Below, one piece after another: positions 23,701-37,390 of a stretch of 64,000 nucleotides of DNA (position 1 is its first letter; every line of letters starts with the position of its first letter). The translations under genes were made by a program, and so were the position numbers. Where the stretch lies: contig JXTB01000083.1 of NCBI GenBank assembly GCA_002914805.1, positions 545,888 to 609,887 on the forward strand, written 5' to 3'. Below the pieces are notes generated by a model, which was given only the letters and a program-made list of their open reading frames with translations, did no database searches and had not been told where the DNA came from. This DNA comes from Parasponia andersonii. Its lineage: Eukaryota > Streptophyta > Magnoliopsida > Rosales > Cannabaceae.

Positions 23701-25637
23701 CATTATTGAACAGAATCGTGATGGATTTGTTATGGGGGAAGGATCTGGGGTTTTACTTCTTGAAGAGTTAGAGCATGCCAAGGTATTCAGTTCAACTCTA
23801 TAAACACATGGCAATGGTCCCTTGATTGTGCATTTAGGCCCTTGTTAGATATAGCTGCTGCTTCTTTTTCTTTTCCTTTAAAATTTGTCTTTCGAGTAAT
23901 TTGTTCCATCATTTTTTTCTGATTTTGCAGAAGAGAGGTGCTAAAATCTATGCAGAATTTCTTGGTGGAAGCTTCACATGTGATGCTTATCACATGACTG
24001 AGCCACATCCTGATGGTAATTTTGCTTTGTCTTTGAATATTAAATTTCTTTTTCATGATGAGTATTGAGCATATGTGTGTCTACAGAAAGAGAGAATTTT
24101 CTTTCGTTCTGTATTGTTGTCATTATAATATTCATGGATGAGATTTGAGAGCATAATGTGTGTGTATATCGTGTAATGCTCTTTCCCATTTACACTAGGT
24201 GTTGGTGTTAAACTCTGCATTGAGAAGGCTTTAGCTCAGGCTAGGGTATCTAAGGAAGACGTAAATTACATTAATGCACACGCTACATCCACACCAGCAG
24301 GAGACATTAAAGAGTATAAAGCTCTAGTTCATTGTTTCAGCCAGAATCCAGAGGTAACTTGATCATATGGTATAAGTTAACTATGTCCGCTTTTCCCACG
24401 TGATCATCACTAAATCTCTAACTCATGCAGTTAAAGCTAAATTCAACAAAATCCATGATCGGTCATCTTCTTGGAGCAGCTGGCGCCGTGGAAGCTGTTG
24501 CGACGGTTCAGGTATTCTTTTCGATAATAATTTTCAACCAGAAAGAATAAGGATTTTCTGGAACAATAATGATAGGGACACCAAAATTTTGCACCAAAAG
24601 CTTGCACCATAGGGACACCAAAATCTTACACCAAAAGCTTACACCGGATGATGTGGCATGCGTTTCAACCATTTGTTATTTCAAAGTGGGACCGCACCAT
24701 TCAAAGTTATGTGATTAAAAATGATGACATATCACTGATGTAAGTTTTGGTGCAAGATTTTGGTGTTGTAATCTTTACTCTTTCTGGAATTCTTTCTATT
24801 GCAATATTAGTTCATATTCTATGAAATTTTGAATTTTTTTTTCAATGGATATATGAAAGGTCAATTTGACCATTGGTTGCAAAATGTTGGCTTGTTTGAT
24901 ATTATTTCTGTTTCTTTGCACAGGCAATAAGAACGGGTTGGGTTCATCCAAATATCAACTTGGAAAACCCCGATGACAATGTGGTATGTAGCCTTTTCTA
25001 GACTTTTTTCAGATGTGATGTCTCTTTACTGTGCCAACAAGAATTCGACGAGTGTTTTTAATATAGAAGAGTGGGATTGTGGGTGTTATTTAAAATTTAC
25101 CCTGCTTTATTTGGCAAAGTGTCTTGCTTTCTTTAGTATTTAGGGGGTTACCTTCCAAATTTTAAAATTGTTGCAATTGTGTCTTTGCGTGTAAAATATT
25201 GACCAAATTTCAAAGTGTCTTGCCCTACTGGACAAACAAACCCGTTCACTTGATTTGAAAATTTTATCAAATATAGCGTCAAACACAAATGGCCTTGGGG
25301 AAACATACATGTTCGTAGACATAATTGTCTTCTAAAATTACGTTTTCTCCTTTGACCAATTTTTCATCAAGAAGTCTTATACCCAGAGGGTATAGATTTG
25401 CAACAATTCTCAAATTCAATGGTATATATCTCTAGATACTAGGAGTTCAATGGATGTATCATGTATGTGCAAGTTCTAAGTTACTTTTTGGGTTATCTAA
25501 TTCAAAGCTCAATATTACAGGACAAGAATTTGCTAGTGGGGTCGACAAAAGAGAGGCTGGTCGTTAAAGTGGCACTATCGAATTCGTTTGGCTTCGGCGG
25601 TCATAACTCCTCAATCTTGTTTGCTCCTTTCAAATGA
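20715..25637 (+). CDS. KAS2: 3-oxoacyl-[acyl-carrier-protein] synthase II, chloroplastic (KASII)
   Basis: Thirteen exons join in frame: 20715-21099, 21688-21893, 21991-22194, 22641-22751, 22856-22951, 23046-23091, 23238-23317, 23714-23782, 23931-24015, 24199-24353, 24431-24511, 24924-24983, 25521-25637. They encode 564 aa ending APFK. A Ser/Arg-rich plastid transit peptide ([14 protein letters not shown] near the start) precedes [17 protein letters not shown]. The thiolase-fold catalytic triad is intact: Cys315 (STACATS), His455 (NAHATST) and His491 (GHLLGAAG), with Lys486 nearby. The enzyme condenses 16:0-ACP with malonyl-ACP in the plastid stroma, feeding 18:0-ACP and hence 18-carbon lipids. 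[18 protein letters not shown] and the long leader fit plant KASII (FAB1 of Arabidopsis) rather than KASI. No break is visible, so it should be functional. Confidence 0.96.
24576..24767. mobile_element. Small MITE inside KASII intron 11
   Basis: GGACACCAAAATTTTGCACC, repeated 36 bp later as GGACACCAAAATCTTACACC, forms the left terminus. The right terminus GTGCAAGATTTTGGTGTTG is its reverse complement. The element lies wholly in the intron (24512-24923). The extra left copy is a tandem duplication of the terminal repeat. Confidence 0.7.
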
Positions 25638-27164
25638 AACCAACCCAGTTGGGCTACTCCTATCTTGATGTAATCATGTTTAGGTATGAACTCAAACTTT
25701 CTCCTTTTGACCTACATGTTGAATGATTTATTGTTTGATTTTTGAAATAATCAAAAGGGAAAACCTTGCAAAGCAAAATTTTGAATGAACGTTGTAATTT
25801 AGGAAAGCATAAGCCTGTTCACAAAACTAGATAGTGTTTTTTTGGGTACTTTGAGTAGATATTAATATTGGGATGGCTGTCTTTCAGTTACCGATGGAAC
25901 GCCTTTGTATCTGATCTTCTCTTTGGCTGGGGATGTGTGCGTACTACCATGCAAAACAAATTGGTTGGACAGACTATCACCAGGGAAAGAAGTATCAAAG
26001 ACAACATACCAAATGGAAATGAGAGATATAGAGCTCACTCAAAATTTAATCAATTGGAACACTCTTTGCTTCCTATTGTTTTTTTTTTTTGCTCCCTATT
26101 TTCATAAAGTAGGGCCATTATAAGGCTTGTGATCTAATCATGTTAGCTATATTTTAGATCGGCTAGTATACTATACTGGTTTTCTTGGGTTTTGTTTTCT
26201 TTTATACAAGAACTAGGCTGATCGAATTGACATCCATTGAAGTCAAGAAAAGAAGGAAAAATGAGACTCTCACTTGGGTTTTTAAATTACCCACAATGAA
26301 CTAAAAGTTAACCCCTTTTTGTAATGATGCAACTAGTGAGAGCTGCTAGTAAACAAATTATAAATGTCTTGAGGTAAACAAATTTTGCTGTCATAAGATA
26401 ATAAGAAATAACCTTAACAATGACACATTCACTTGGAAAAGAAATTCCTCCCATAGATAAGTTACCCCTCCACTCTTCAGACTACTTTGGTTAAAACATA
26501 CAGCAATTGTCCAGGCTAGTTGGCCTATACCGTAAGATGGTCTAATAAGTATAAACTCGGGATATTATTTATTCATTTTTTCTATGCATAAACGCGGGAT
26601 GTTACTTTTTTTTTTTCCCTTCTTCTTTGAGGGAAAATACACTCTGGGCATTCATGACATCCCCGACTCAAGAAGAGACGATAACGTGTAGCCAAAGAAC
26701 AGCTCCAAGCAGCCATTGACATCTGTTTTCTTTTCGTTTTGCACGAAACTACAAAAGAATCTGAACCCCCAAACGTTGTTGAATAAAATAAATCCTAGTC
26801 GCATTGAAATCACCGACTACAAAAAAGTAAGTAAATAAATAAAAATCACATTAAAAGCCCACCATCTAATTGTGCACAAACAGACGGCAAAACACCATAG
26901 CTAGAAAAGATTTAGAATTATTGTAAACTACTTGCAAAACTCATAGCTATGTTCCTTGGACATTATAATTACAAGGATATATACCCAGAAATAAATAAAT
27001 AAATGGACACCCATCTGATGCTTCATGCACACGTCAAAAATTGGAGTACCCGTCTGGTACCCTTGTGATTATCAATAAATTAAAAGGCAAGAAAGAGTAC
27101 AATCAAGACGACTCCTATTTGATGAGACGCATTGATTTAACAGTGATCTAATATTAGATGGTTC
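25638..27164. other. Convergent intergenic region (KASII and RRP12 3' UTRs)
   Basis: The two genes run tail to tail. KASII 3' UTR sequence probably extends a few hundred bases. A T/C-rich block lies near 26,606-26,628. Open frames at 25,868-26,123 match nothing I know and overlap the likely 3' UTR. Confidence 0.6.
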
Positions 27165-30100
27165 TTACTTGCTTTTCCTCTTCCCGCTTTTCTTATGGCT
27201 CTTCTTAAACTTCAAGCCACCAGCGGAGAGCAAACTCGAGGCACTTTTGCCCTCAAGCTTCTTTGTCATCTTTACAACACTAGCCATCCCTTTCTTTGCA
27301 GCCGCCCGATGCTCCGGTCTATGACTCATCATCTTGCGATCGAGTGGCCAATACGCATATGGCTCAAGTTTGTCTTTCTTCTGCACATCTCCACCAGCTT
27401 TCTTGTTAGCATACTCACTCCCCGTGTACACCCACCCAGAGTCTGATGTTTTCTGCCGCTTCTGAGTTTTCTTTGAGGTCATAGACCGATGACTACCTGC
27501 TTCACTCCTTATATCTGACTCCGGGCCAAAGGATTTTTCCATCTTTAGCTTTCCATCTTCACGGATTACCAAGCGCCCATCTGAGTCAAACTCAGGCTCG
27601 TAGTCTGATACATCTTTACGTTTTAAGTTTTCCATTGATTGAAGAGCTGACCTTGTTCTCTGCCGATCAAGCAAGTCAAGTGGCTCATCGTCTTCTATTT
27701 GACCAAATAAGTGTTCTGGCAAGTTCTTATTCCCTCTGGTTCTGGATCTGAAGAGTACTAAGTATTAGGTGAAAGGTTAAAGAAGCAGATAAAGAGTGCA
27801 AAGTTCGATAAGAAAAAAGGAATTATTTCAGAACTCTTTTATTTGGGTAATCCAAACAGCAGTGATGGCCAATATTTGTGGACAAGCCAACGAGATCATC
27901 CTGTACTAGATTCAGCGACAAAAGATCAAAATCTATGGGCTAACTCCAAAGTATTAGATGATCAGTTTCAACATTCTGGAGACGTTTTCCTCTATTCTGA
28001 TTTAGAATAATATCTCAAATCATCTATTGGACAGACTGTCCACTAATGTTTCAACCTCTTAGAGCTAAACATTCACGAGATTATAAACATGAAAGCACAA
28101 CTGACCGCACTGAAGATGCTTTTGATTTGAGCAGTGAAGAAGCTTTTCCCCGCCTCCCAGAAACTGTGTGGTCATCCATGTACTCTAAATCACTGTTCTC
28201 TGTTTCATCATCACTGAAATCAGAAAATACTTTTGTATCGTTCCATCTGCTCCGCCTGAAAAGAGAATAACAAAAAGGAGTTGCTTAAGTTCAAAAAGGA
28301 GTTGCATAAGTATAGCCTAAGTGAAGTTGAAAAAAATCTCCAAACCACAAAAGACAAGAATTTGACAGCATCTTGCATAGCACGTGCTTCACAATGAAAT
28401 GTAAGAACTTTACTCTTCCAGACAGTTCCAAACAAGAACCAATTTCAAGGTTAACTACTCCTCTAGCCACAATGATTTTCACCTTACTTCAGTAAACTAG
28501 TTGACAATTCTTTACCATGGTAAAAAAAGATAACAAAGATGGCTTCTATAGTTTAACAATTAGCAAAAATTGAAACAAACGCATCCAGTGGTAGTTTTGC
28601 TAAAAATGATATTTTTGAACATCACATGGGACCTTCACATAACCTTCATAGTACATCACATACATCACACAGAACAGTTCACAACATGACGCAAACAAGA
28701 AGGTGAAAATCTGAATTTTTCAGGACTAAAATGGGGTACATGTGGCTGCTGGCTTTGGTGGAAAGCGGGTGGGAGTATATCAACTATAATGAAGTAGTAC
28801 CTGGATGTAGTTGCTCTTGAGACATGGGATCTAGCTTCCTCGGATGGAGCAGCCAGTTTCCTCTCCTTTCGCTCCTTAATCTGTATTCAAGGAATAATAA
28901 AATAAGCACTAGCATCTCCATGAACTCCCTCAGTAAAACTTGCCATTATGATTACCGTTTTAAGAGTGTATTTAAACCTACCTTCCGTATATTGGTAAGG
29001 AGTTTCATGTGCTCTTCAGGCATCACAGCCTTAACAGGATCCAATCCACATTTTTTGACAAGCATTTCCAATAGAAGCTTAACCTGAAAACAATTCAAAA
29101 TGACCAAGAAGTAAAATATTTAGACACTTGTACGGTATAACACAAACATATGCCATCAAAGAACAAAATGCTAATCAGAACCAACCTTAGCTTTGAAGTG
29201 TGTTTTGGTATCATCTTGCCACATCAGCAAGCCTTCTACCATGCTCTTCAAGTGTAATTGCAGTCCCTCGGCTTTTGATTTGGCCACCAGTACCTTCAGC
29301 AGACCTAAACTAGCCTGCATTGTAAAGACATAAAGCAATATTCAGATAGAGCATTGAAAAAATGAAATTTAATATCTAAGCAACAATAAATGGAAATGCC
29401 AACAAGGAAACTGTTATTTTCCAGACAAGAACAAAAAAGGGAAGAGGAGAATTATGAACAACTCAATGACATTCTATTTAACTGAACAAAGTCATTGAAA
29501 TGCCTCCAAAAAAATGTGATTAAAATTCTATCTGGAGGAGAGAGGGAACAAACCTTGGCGATTTCTCTATTCTTTCTCTGAAGGAGTACGAATGTGGAAG
29601 GAAGCAAATTGCAAGCAGTCGAAACAAGATCAGAGAACTCATAAACCAAGCGAGCCAAGCCTTTCACTGCAGCACTGATCATATGAGGAGTTTCCCCAGC
29701 TAGGCCTCCAGCTACCTGTGACAAGGAAATAACTAGAACTATATTAAATGGATAAAAGCAACATGACAACATTACCTAAGGGCACCAAAATGGCTCATCT
29801 GCATAGATCTCATGGTTAGGAATTCTAAAAACCAGATTTAAGAGCAATACCATGTTAAAAAACTGATACAAGTTTTCTCTTTTTCCTCCTTTCTCTTCGT
29901 CTCCACAAGCATGGCCAATTTCAACAAGGATATCATAAGCTCTGTTTCTTGTTTTTTTATTAGCCTGCAAAAGTAACTTCTGTTTTCAGAAACATAGCAA
30001 TAGTGAGAAACAAAAAATAAACATACCAATGCCCTTTTGGCAGCCCTGCAATCAGAACAATATAATTTCAAGATATGGCTACCAGAATCCTTTTGGCAAC

Positions 30101-33100
30101 TGCCATCAGATCAACATCCTTTCAAACCTGCTACCAGAATCAGTGATAGGTCTGTTCATCGGACATTACATGTAATAACATTCTCAAGCAACAAGTATAT
30201 GTTCATATACGTCACTCATCCATAAATGACACTAACAACAACAGAGATGATAACCAGATTTACTGACATTCAAACAGTTTCAACAAGTTAATATGGGTGT
30301 GATAATAATGATGGAAAGCAGTCAAACCAAATAGTGAATTTTTCTTGATAATAATGGCTCAAAAAGTAATCAATCACCAGCATACCATGAAAAACAAGCA
30401 CCAGCAGTAAGGAAATATCACCTCTTTAAGTGCAAGTATTATTTCTGTTAGGAAAGAGCTTATGATGTCATGACGCCTCTGCTCAATATTAACCTAAAGA
30501 CAAAGATGTAAGTTTTAGGTATAAGCATACAGGCATACTTATCAAATTCAAACCTAAATCAATCTTTCTACTTAACAATTTCATGTTGTATATTAGTGCA
30601 TCTTAAATTGATGAAAAAACACTTACAAACCTTGGATACATAAACAATCAGAAAGTACAGACAATCCAGCCTGTGCCGTTTCGCAGAAAAATGGCATGAA
30701 GGCAGCACTTCAATCATAAGTTGAAGTAGCTCATCGAGCTTTGATGAAAGGAATACATCACAGGTCTGCCAAATTAATAGTGCAACAATATCAAGAGTTA
30801 TAACACTACAACACCTTATCCAATAACAACAACAACAACAATAATAATAATACTAATGATAATAGTACTAATAATAGTTATATCCTTGTCAAAATTACTA
30901 CTATTCTTGTTTCGGTATTATATCCTCTATAAAGGATCCAAGGTGGCCAAAAAATGGCCTAGCAGCAAACAGCATCTTCGTGAATCTCTTGATAAGTAAG
31001 AAAAATCTGAGAATAATTCCACGTGATACAAGTGATGCCTATTTATATAACCAAAAATTTAAACTGGTAAAACATTCACCATTTAGATGAACAATGAAAT
31101 AAATGTAACTATCTTATGGAGCATGATCAGCAATTGTAAGTGTTATTCGTACAACTCAAAAGCTTTCGGCATACCTTGAGAATAAGTGACAAGACTTTGT
31201 AAGCTTTCTTTTGTATCAAACCTTCACCATCCTGCAGTCAGAAATAGCTAAATTATTGCTGCTGCCTTTCCACTGCAAAAGCCAGCAGGAGCTCTCTCCA
31301 TAAACAACCTAGTAGCACGACAAGATAATATAGACATACGGACAAACCTGTAACGCAGGCTTTATGGCAGTGAATAAAAGCTTGATCTCTTCGGTCTTCA
31401 AACCGGGTAAAAGTGAAACAGCCAAGTCAAGTAGTCGTGCCCTGTAGTTAAGAGAAAGAGGTTACTAGACAAACAGAAATGCAATTATTGAAAGCCATAG
31501 TACGATGAAGAAGCAGTATTATGAAATGACAAAAATGTAGCAATATTAAAGAGAATAATAACCTCATAGCCAAAGGTGAACTTTCATCTGATGGCCCATC
31601 GATTGCCATAGAATTAGACTTCTTTGAATATTCTGCTTTTCCAGCATTTTGAGTGACCTTCAAAAGCTTCTGCATTGTGTTTTTAAATAATCTTGATACA
31701 ACTCCTGTATCTGATATTGAAGCAAATCCACCTATAGCAGACTAAAATCAGAACAAATATAATCAGTCCTGAATTTTAAAATCACCGTTATCAATAAATA
31801 CCAGCAACAATTTAAACCACTTTTTATACTAAAAATTGCTTCTAAACCATAAAAGTCAAAACCATATCAAGTATCATCACCCTTATCATCTAGTTCCCCA
31901 ATCAAGTGAATTAGGCCAATGCTAGATATGTTATTAACATTCATAATAAATATTTTTAATCAATTGGGATAATCAGCATTCACTTGGCACCAATAGTTTT
32001 GCAGGAGCCATCCGCAGAGTGTAAATATTAGTTAGCAATGAAAATTAGAAAAATTAACTGGATTTTAATTCTCATATGAGACGTAAAAAGGAACAATAAG
32101 AAGAAATAACATGTCACAAATGACCTAATTGCACGGTGAGGACAATTTTTAACACTTGTCAATACATGAAGGAGAAACAAATAAACTAAATCAATTCCAT
32201 GCGCATATATTAAACTTACAAAAGTCCAACATTCTAAACAGTGGACCAGTATTTTGAAAGCAACCAAAACGCTTGCTTCTAATGAAATACAAAATGGAAA
32301 TCCACCACGTAACTGATAAGTCATCAAGAAGAAAACAACTATCTGCTTCAAAATGAGACAGAGTACTAAACGTTTCTTAGAGATAGAACAAGTACCTGCA
32401 AAGAACCACCGTCATCTTTCATAGACTTGAGGAAAACAGTTGATAAAACAGGCAACAACTCACGACCAGATTCCTTCAATGCACTTAAATTATCTGCTGC
32501 AACATGCGGGGTATAATAAGACAAAACACGTCTTGCAATACCAGCTTCATAATCAGTCAGATCAGATGCATCATTTTCCAGAATTTTCTTATTCTGTTGA
32601 ATTAGAATCTGCAAACTGGAGCATACTATTCCACGAACGTCACCCTCTTCATTAAGGGCACTACATAAATCTTTCTCCACATCCTTGAAACTTTTAGCAG
32701 TATCAAAAGGATAGTTGCAAAAAGAAGGCAACAAGGACCACAAAGAGTATACTAGTGCATCAACACTTCTAGAAGAATAAACCTGTCCTTGTACCTCAAG
32801 CTGCCCAAAATAAGGAACTCATTTAAAAACCAATAAATAAATAATAAAAAAAATGAGCATTCCAGATACGAAAAGTCCCAAACCTTTTCAGATTTCTTTT
32901 TCATCTGTCTAATCATATCCAAGATTTCCATAAAGAAGCCTAAGTGGGCACCGATAGTATACTGCTTCAGAATCGGAAAGAGCCAAATATTCACCTCTGA
33001 TAAGTCTTCTGCATCCAAATTAAAAGGCAGAAGGCCCAAGAAAGTTTGAGGACCCATTGCACCAAGAGCTGATCCAAGACACTCATGCAGCTGATTTATA

Positions 33101-35767
33101 ATGAAGCTATTGAGTTAATGAGGCAAACAAACTAACAAACAGCTTAGCATTCTTTGCAGAGTGAATCCAAATAGCAACTATTAACACTTTCACAGCTGTT
33201 ATAGACCCAGATCCAAATGTTTTAAAAAAATAACCAAACAAAAAAACTAAAAACAAGACAAAGCAAGAAACTAATATAGTACTAGATAAACCTTCGTGGT
33301 AAATGTTACAGTCAGTCAACTGAACCAAGACACAAATCAAACATTTTTAAAGCATCGGATAAGTCAAGAATATGGTTCACTGAAAGACTACTTCCTATTC
33401 TCATTCCTCACAGATTATATGCTTGCCAAAAGTAAGCTCCCATGTCAAATTGCAGGTCATTTTTTGTAAGCATAATTTTATTCAATAAAAAGAATGGTAA
33501 AGGGAAGAAAACAGAGGCTACTAAATAAAATATAACTGGAAAACAGAACCAGTTTGAGCAATCTAAATCTTCATTAAACTAAGTAACTTTTAGTTTATTC
33601 TGCTCATCAAGTTCAGGGTTTTGATAGACCATTAGTGATTCCCTTAGGTTGTATTCAATAAGATAGTCCATCAAAAAAAGTGCAAGAAAGAATTCTGTTG
33701 TCAACGCAATACAGCAAAAAGAGCAGCCTTATCATAAAAACTTCAAATTGAATGCTGTCATATCATGTTGCAACAAAAAGTTAAACAGACAAGGAATCAT
33801 TTTTCTTTTCCATCTTTCAGCAACAAAACAGAACCAGTCAAAATAAGGAAAGTGGTCCCTCGATTATAAAACAAGGTGGACAAATTATAAGGAGACCACA
33901 GATATAACAACAGAACAAGATTATTACCAGCAGTCGCATAATGAGAGAGAGAGAGAGAGGAATTATCAATTCGAGTGAACTTATTCTACTGGAGAAACCA
34001 TTAAAAGAAATAAAATAACACCTGTTTCCTGAAAGGGAAATCTTCATCTGGCAACTTCTCCATATCTGCCAAGCACTTCAGGATTCCCCTCATAAGATAA
34101 GAAGAATCAGCCCCTGCATTAAAAAACAACATATATGTAGTTTCTTCCATAAACTAGATCTAGGAAAATCAGAAAACATAAAATGCAGTGCATCAATGTA
34201 CGCTGACAGATAAAAGAAGTAACAGATGAATCATTACTGCACCTAATTTATCAAACATCGAAGAAATAACTTGAAACGAAAGGTCCAAAACAGCAGTGTA
34301 GTGGTAACCAAGTAAGCTCTCTATACTTGCGCAGACTTTTTCAATGATGGTTGGCCCAGACTTCCTGGAATCCATACTTAAATTCATCAATTTAATTTCA
34401 TCCACTCCCTCTTTTATCAAACTTTCGTCAATACAATTATGTATCAAACTCTTCAATGTGTTGACAGCCGAATGTATCGCCTCTTCGTGTTCAGATGCCA
34501 ATATATCTGCTACAACATTGCATTCTCAAAAAAGTCTCCACGGCATGTTGTTTAATGTACAGAGATTAACAACATAATACAAATTAATGATAATTAAGCC
34601 GAAAACAAGTACCAAAAACAAAACTGTCTTACAGACCTCTGAGAGCGTTGAACACTACAGGGAGTTTAACAACGCAAAGTTGCCTATTGAGTGAATAAAC
34701 TTTGACAATTCCAACGTCAAGCAAACGAGCAGTGAATGTCATGGCATCGACGGATGTCTCATTAGTGGTGACAGAAAGAGCAAGTGAGCATAATATATCA
34801 ACAAGTGTTTCAGAAGAAATCGCAGAATCCGGATTAAGGCAGAGCAAAAGCAAACAGTCTGTAATGCGCCTTGTTACAAGGGGTTGATGCAGTTTGAGAA
34901 GAGCTTTAAAGTGCTCAAGGATCACAGTTGTGTGCTTGGTTGACATAAGAGGAAGACAATCTTTCAAAGCGTCCAAAACGTATAGGAACTTCTGAGCAGC
35001 TTCGAGTCCTTCAGTGCTATTCGCATCTGGTTTAGCACTAAATAGAAGAAACCTCTTAAATATATCAGTAAGCCCTTCACTTGCATGTGCCCCCAAAGAT
35101 TTCCCTTGAAAATTTTCTATAACATAACGAAGACACAAATGAGCCTGCCTTCTAACCTGTTCAAGAACCCAAAAATACATTTTTTATAAAAATAAAAAAA
35201 TAAAAAACCCAGATGAGAATTAAAACAATTGATCAATTCCATGAGAAAATTCACCTTAGGGCGCGAATCAGTGGCGAAGTTCAACAAAAATCCGTACAAC
35301 TGAGACACCTCTGACCAGTTGGAGGCCTCTTTGATAATCAGAAAATGAGATAAACATTTCAATCCAGAGGTTGCGGAGCCCACTGTGAGCGACGCAGACT
35401 GAAGAACACGAACCACAGGACCCGAAATTACTTCTCCCTTCTTCTTGAGGACCGGAACAGGGATTCGGGGAAGGAGGAGCGAAAGAATTGTGAGGAGGGA
35501 CTCGATCACGTGGCTCGGCGGGACGGGCTCGGACAACAGACGGTCCAGGGACGACCACGTGGCGCCGAAGTAGGCCACCGGAGATGACGGCATGTTCTGG
35601 TCCTTGAGCTCCTGGGACATGGCGCCTATGACCGCACAGAGGTGCTGGTGCTCCTCGCGTGTGGAGTCGCTGAACCGCGTGAGGATCGAGTTGCAGAAGT
35701 CTCCGTCGTCGTGGACGGTGTCATCGAAGGGGCGCGTGAGCCCCTCCTCTAGCTCAATGCCTTCCAT
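27165..35767 (-). CDS. RRP12: RRP12-like ribosome biogenesis protein (ARM repeats, NUC173 domain)
   Basis: Eighteen minus-strand exons join in frame: 35767-35255, 35156-34637, 34506-34243, 34113-34022, 33090-32884, 32800-32396, 31741-31563, 31441-31348, 31231-31175, 30765-30631, 30493-30422, 29964-29851, 29715-29554, 29314-29186, 29083-28982, 28880-28801, 28255-28106, 27747-27165. They give 1285 aa. The protein is helical (ARM/HEAT-like), with the NUC173 region at about residues 400-600 (MRGILKCLADMEKLPDEDFP, LGSALGAMGPQTFLGLLPF). The C-terminus is acidic then basic (LEPYAYWPLDRKMM, ending KKSGKRKSK), a likely nucleolar signal. RRP12 proteins act in nuclear maturation and export of pre-40S/pre-60S particles. 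The start is the first ATG of the conserved N-terminus. Length matches the family and no break is seen. Confidence 0.94.
30822..30876. repeat. (AAC)n/(AAT)n microsatellite in an RRP12 intron
   Basis: Trinucleotide run AACAACAACAACAACAATAA and variants, within the intron between exons 9 and 10 of the minus-strand gene. Confidence 0.8.
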
Positions 35768-35995
35768 GGTGATGGTTGTGATGAGTCGCCTTACGAGTTG
35801 CAGAGAAACCCTTATTGGACTACACTAGGGTTTATGGACAGTGTTGAGGAAACGGGTCCTGATCGTGTTAAAACGGGCCTCAAGGGTTGAGCCTGTTGGC
35901 ACGGAGCCGGGTACCCGTTTGTTGTTAACAGTTGACACTCGAAAGTGCCGAGTTTGGGCTTATAACTAGGCCCAATGATATCTGTTAGCCCAACC
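35768..35995 (-). promoter_or_regulatory. RRP12 promoter with telo-box and site II motifs
   Basis: Reading on the minus strand upstream of the ATG, a telo-box (TAAACCCTA, plus 35826-35834) is followed by site II elements TGGGCC (35969-35974) and TGGGCT (35987-35992). A further TGGGCT lies on the plus strand at 35955-35960. In plants this combination typifies genes for ribosomal proteins and ribosome biogenesis, which agrees with the product. Expression is therefore probably tied to cell growth. Confidence 0.7.
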
Positions 35996-36261
35996 TTGGA
36001 GAAAATTAGGCTGAATGGCAGTTTTAGTCATCGGTCTTTTTTATTTTACTTTTTTCGTAAGAAGTGCTCTTTTCTTTTTTTTTTTTTTAGTTTTTTTTTT
36101 CCCCGTAAGAATTGCTCTTTTCATAAGATAAGTGGGTACTTAAGAAAGTGCAAGCGGCAACAGTTTCGGCTTTATTACCAAGCAAAATTGGACAGTTAAG
36201 CGAATAGTTTTCGGGTTTCTAACACTTTACCGATAAAAAGCAAAAAGAATTATAAAAATAG

Positions 36262-36525
36262 AAGTCCATATTTTTTTTAATTCATGTACAGTTTTTATTA
36301 GAAAAATATCAATTTTTTTAAATTAAAAAAATACTATTTTTAAAATAATTACTAATTTTTAGTTTTTGAAAACTGATTGCCCAATGTAAATATCTTTGGT
36401 TACTAGTTACTAATACTCGAAAATTGGTTACTAGTTATTATTTTAAAAATAGTATTTTTCTAAAAAAGATGTTATTTTTCTAATAAAAACCATACCAAAT
36501 CTAAAAAAAAAATAAACTCACCATA
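36262..36525. mobile_element. Foldback MITE-like element (about 264 bp)
   Basis: GTTTTTATTAGAAAAATA near 36,291 and AATACTATTTTTAAAATAAT near 36,330 recur in reverse complement on the right side (about 36,443-36,490). The outer arms extend to about the stated ends with more mismatches. No ORF. Confidence 0.6.
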
Positions 36526-37344
36526 TTTTTTTATTTTTTTAAACAAGACCTAATTTTCATAATCGTTTTCTCTCTAAAAAAGTGGACAAATAAAACAAAG
36601 AAAATTTCTCTAGGATCCATATTTAGTTTAATTTAAAATGTCATTTTCTTGCTTTGATTTTTTTAAGGAAACAATTTTATTAAACTAAAACAAGGATTAT
36701 AAATAACAAATCTGGTTACAAAAAAACTTCCTACAATGAGAATTAAAAAATCGACTCATACACTTATAAAAAAAAAACCTTCAATATCTTGAAACAAAGG
36801 CAATCACTATCAACGATCTTGGAGAAAACTCCATTCATGATGTATTAGAGCTATTCAAAAGTTTGTTTCGATTATTTACTATCCAAATTGACACTTTTAA
36901 TTGATTCGCTATAAGAGTTTCTACAAAATTCAATCATTGATCGTAACAAACTCTCTTTATCTGAATTATAAATAATACATATTTGAATCAGAACGACACT
37001 ATTAAAAGGAAAACACCAACAAAAACCAAAACCATTATAGATGTATCTGAATTGACTAAGAACATGTTATAAATTTAGGCGAACAATTACTTTCACAAAT
37101 GAGCGAATTATTTAAAAATAAAAACAAATACGAGAAAGGAAAATAGGAAAAATCTATACCGAAGAGGGGGAATGGGGAAGATCCCCTCTTAGGCAATAAA
37201 AAGGCACATGCTAATCTTTTCATGGATAAAGAGAAAGTATAGAAAAGATAGAAGAGAGAAGAGAGAGTCGGGTTATTTAGTTTAGTGTGTATATCAAATA
37301 TATATAATTTTCCATTTTCCTAGATGGAAAATTGGTAGCTGGAC
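36526..37344. other. AT-rich spacer
   Basis: No exon-like sequence or repeat unit recognised. Confidence 0.55.
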
Positions 37345-37390
37345 AATAATAATAATAATAATAATAATAGTAGTAGTAGTAGTAGTAGTA
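37345..37390. repeat. Compound (AAT)n(AGT)n microsatellite
   Basis: A run of about eight AAT units changes by a single-base difference into about seven AGT units. Confidence 0.95.

Noticed and set aside
34501-34637. RRP12 donor GTAAGA at 34632 for exon 2
   Set aside because: It breaks the frame; the donor one step upstream (after 34637) with acceptor before 34506 restores the conserved ALRDILASEHEEA.
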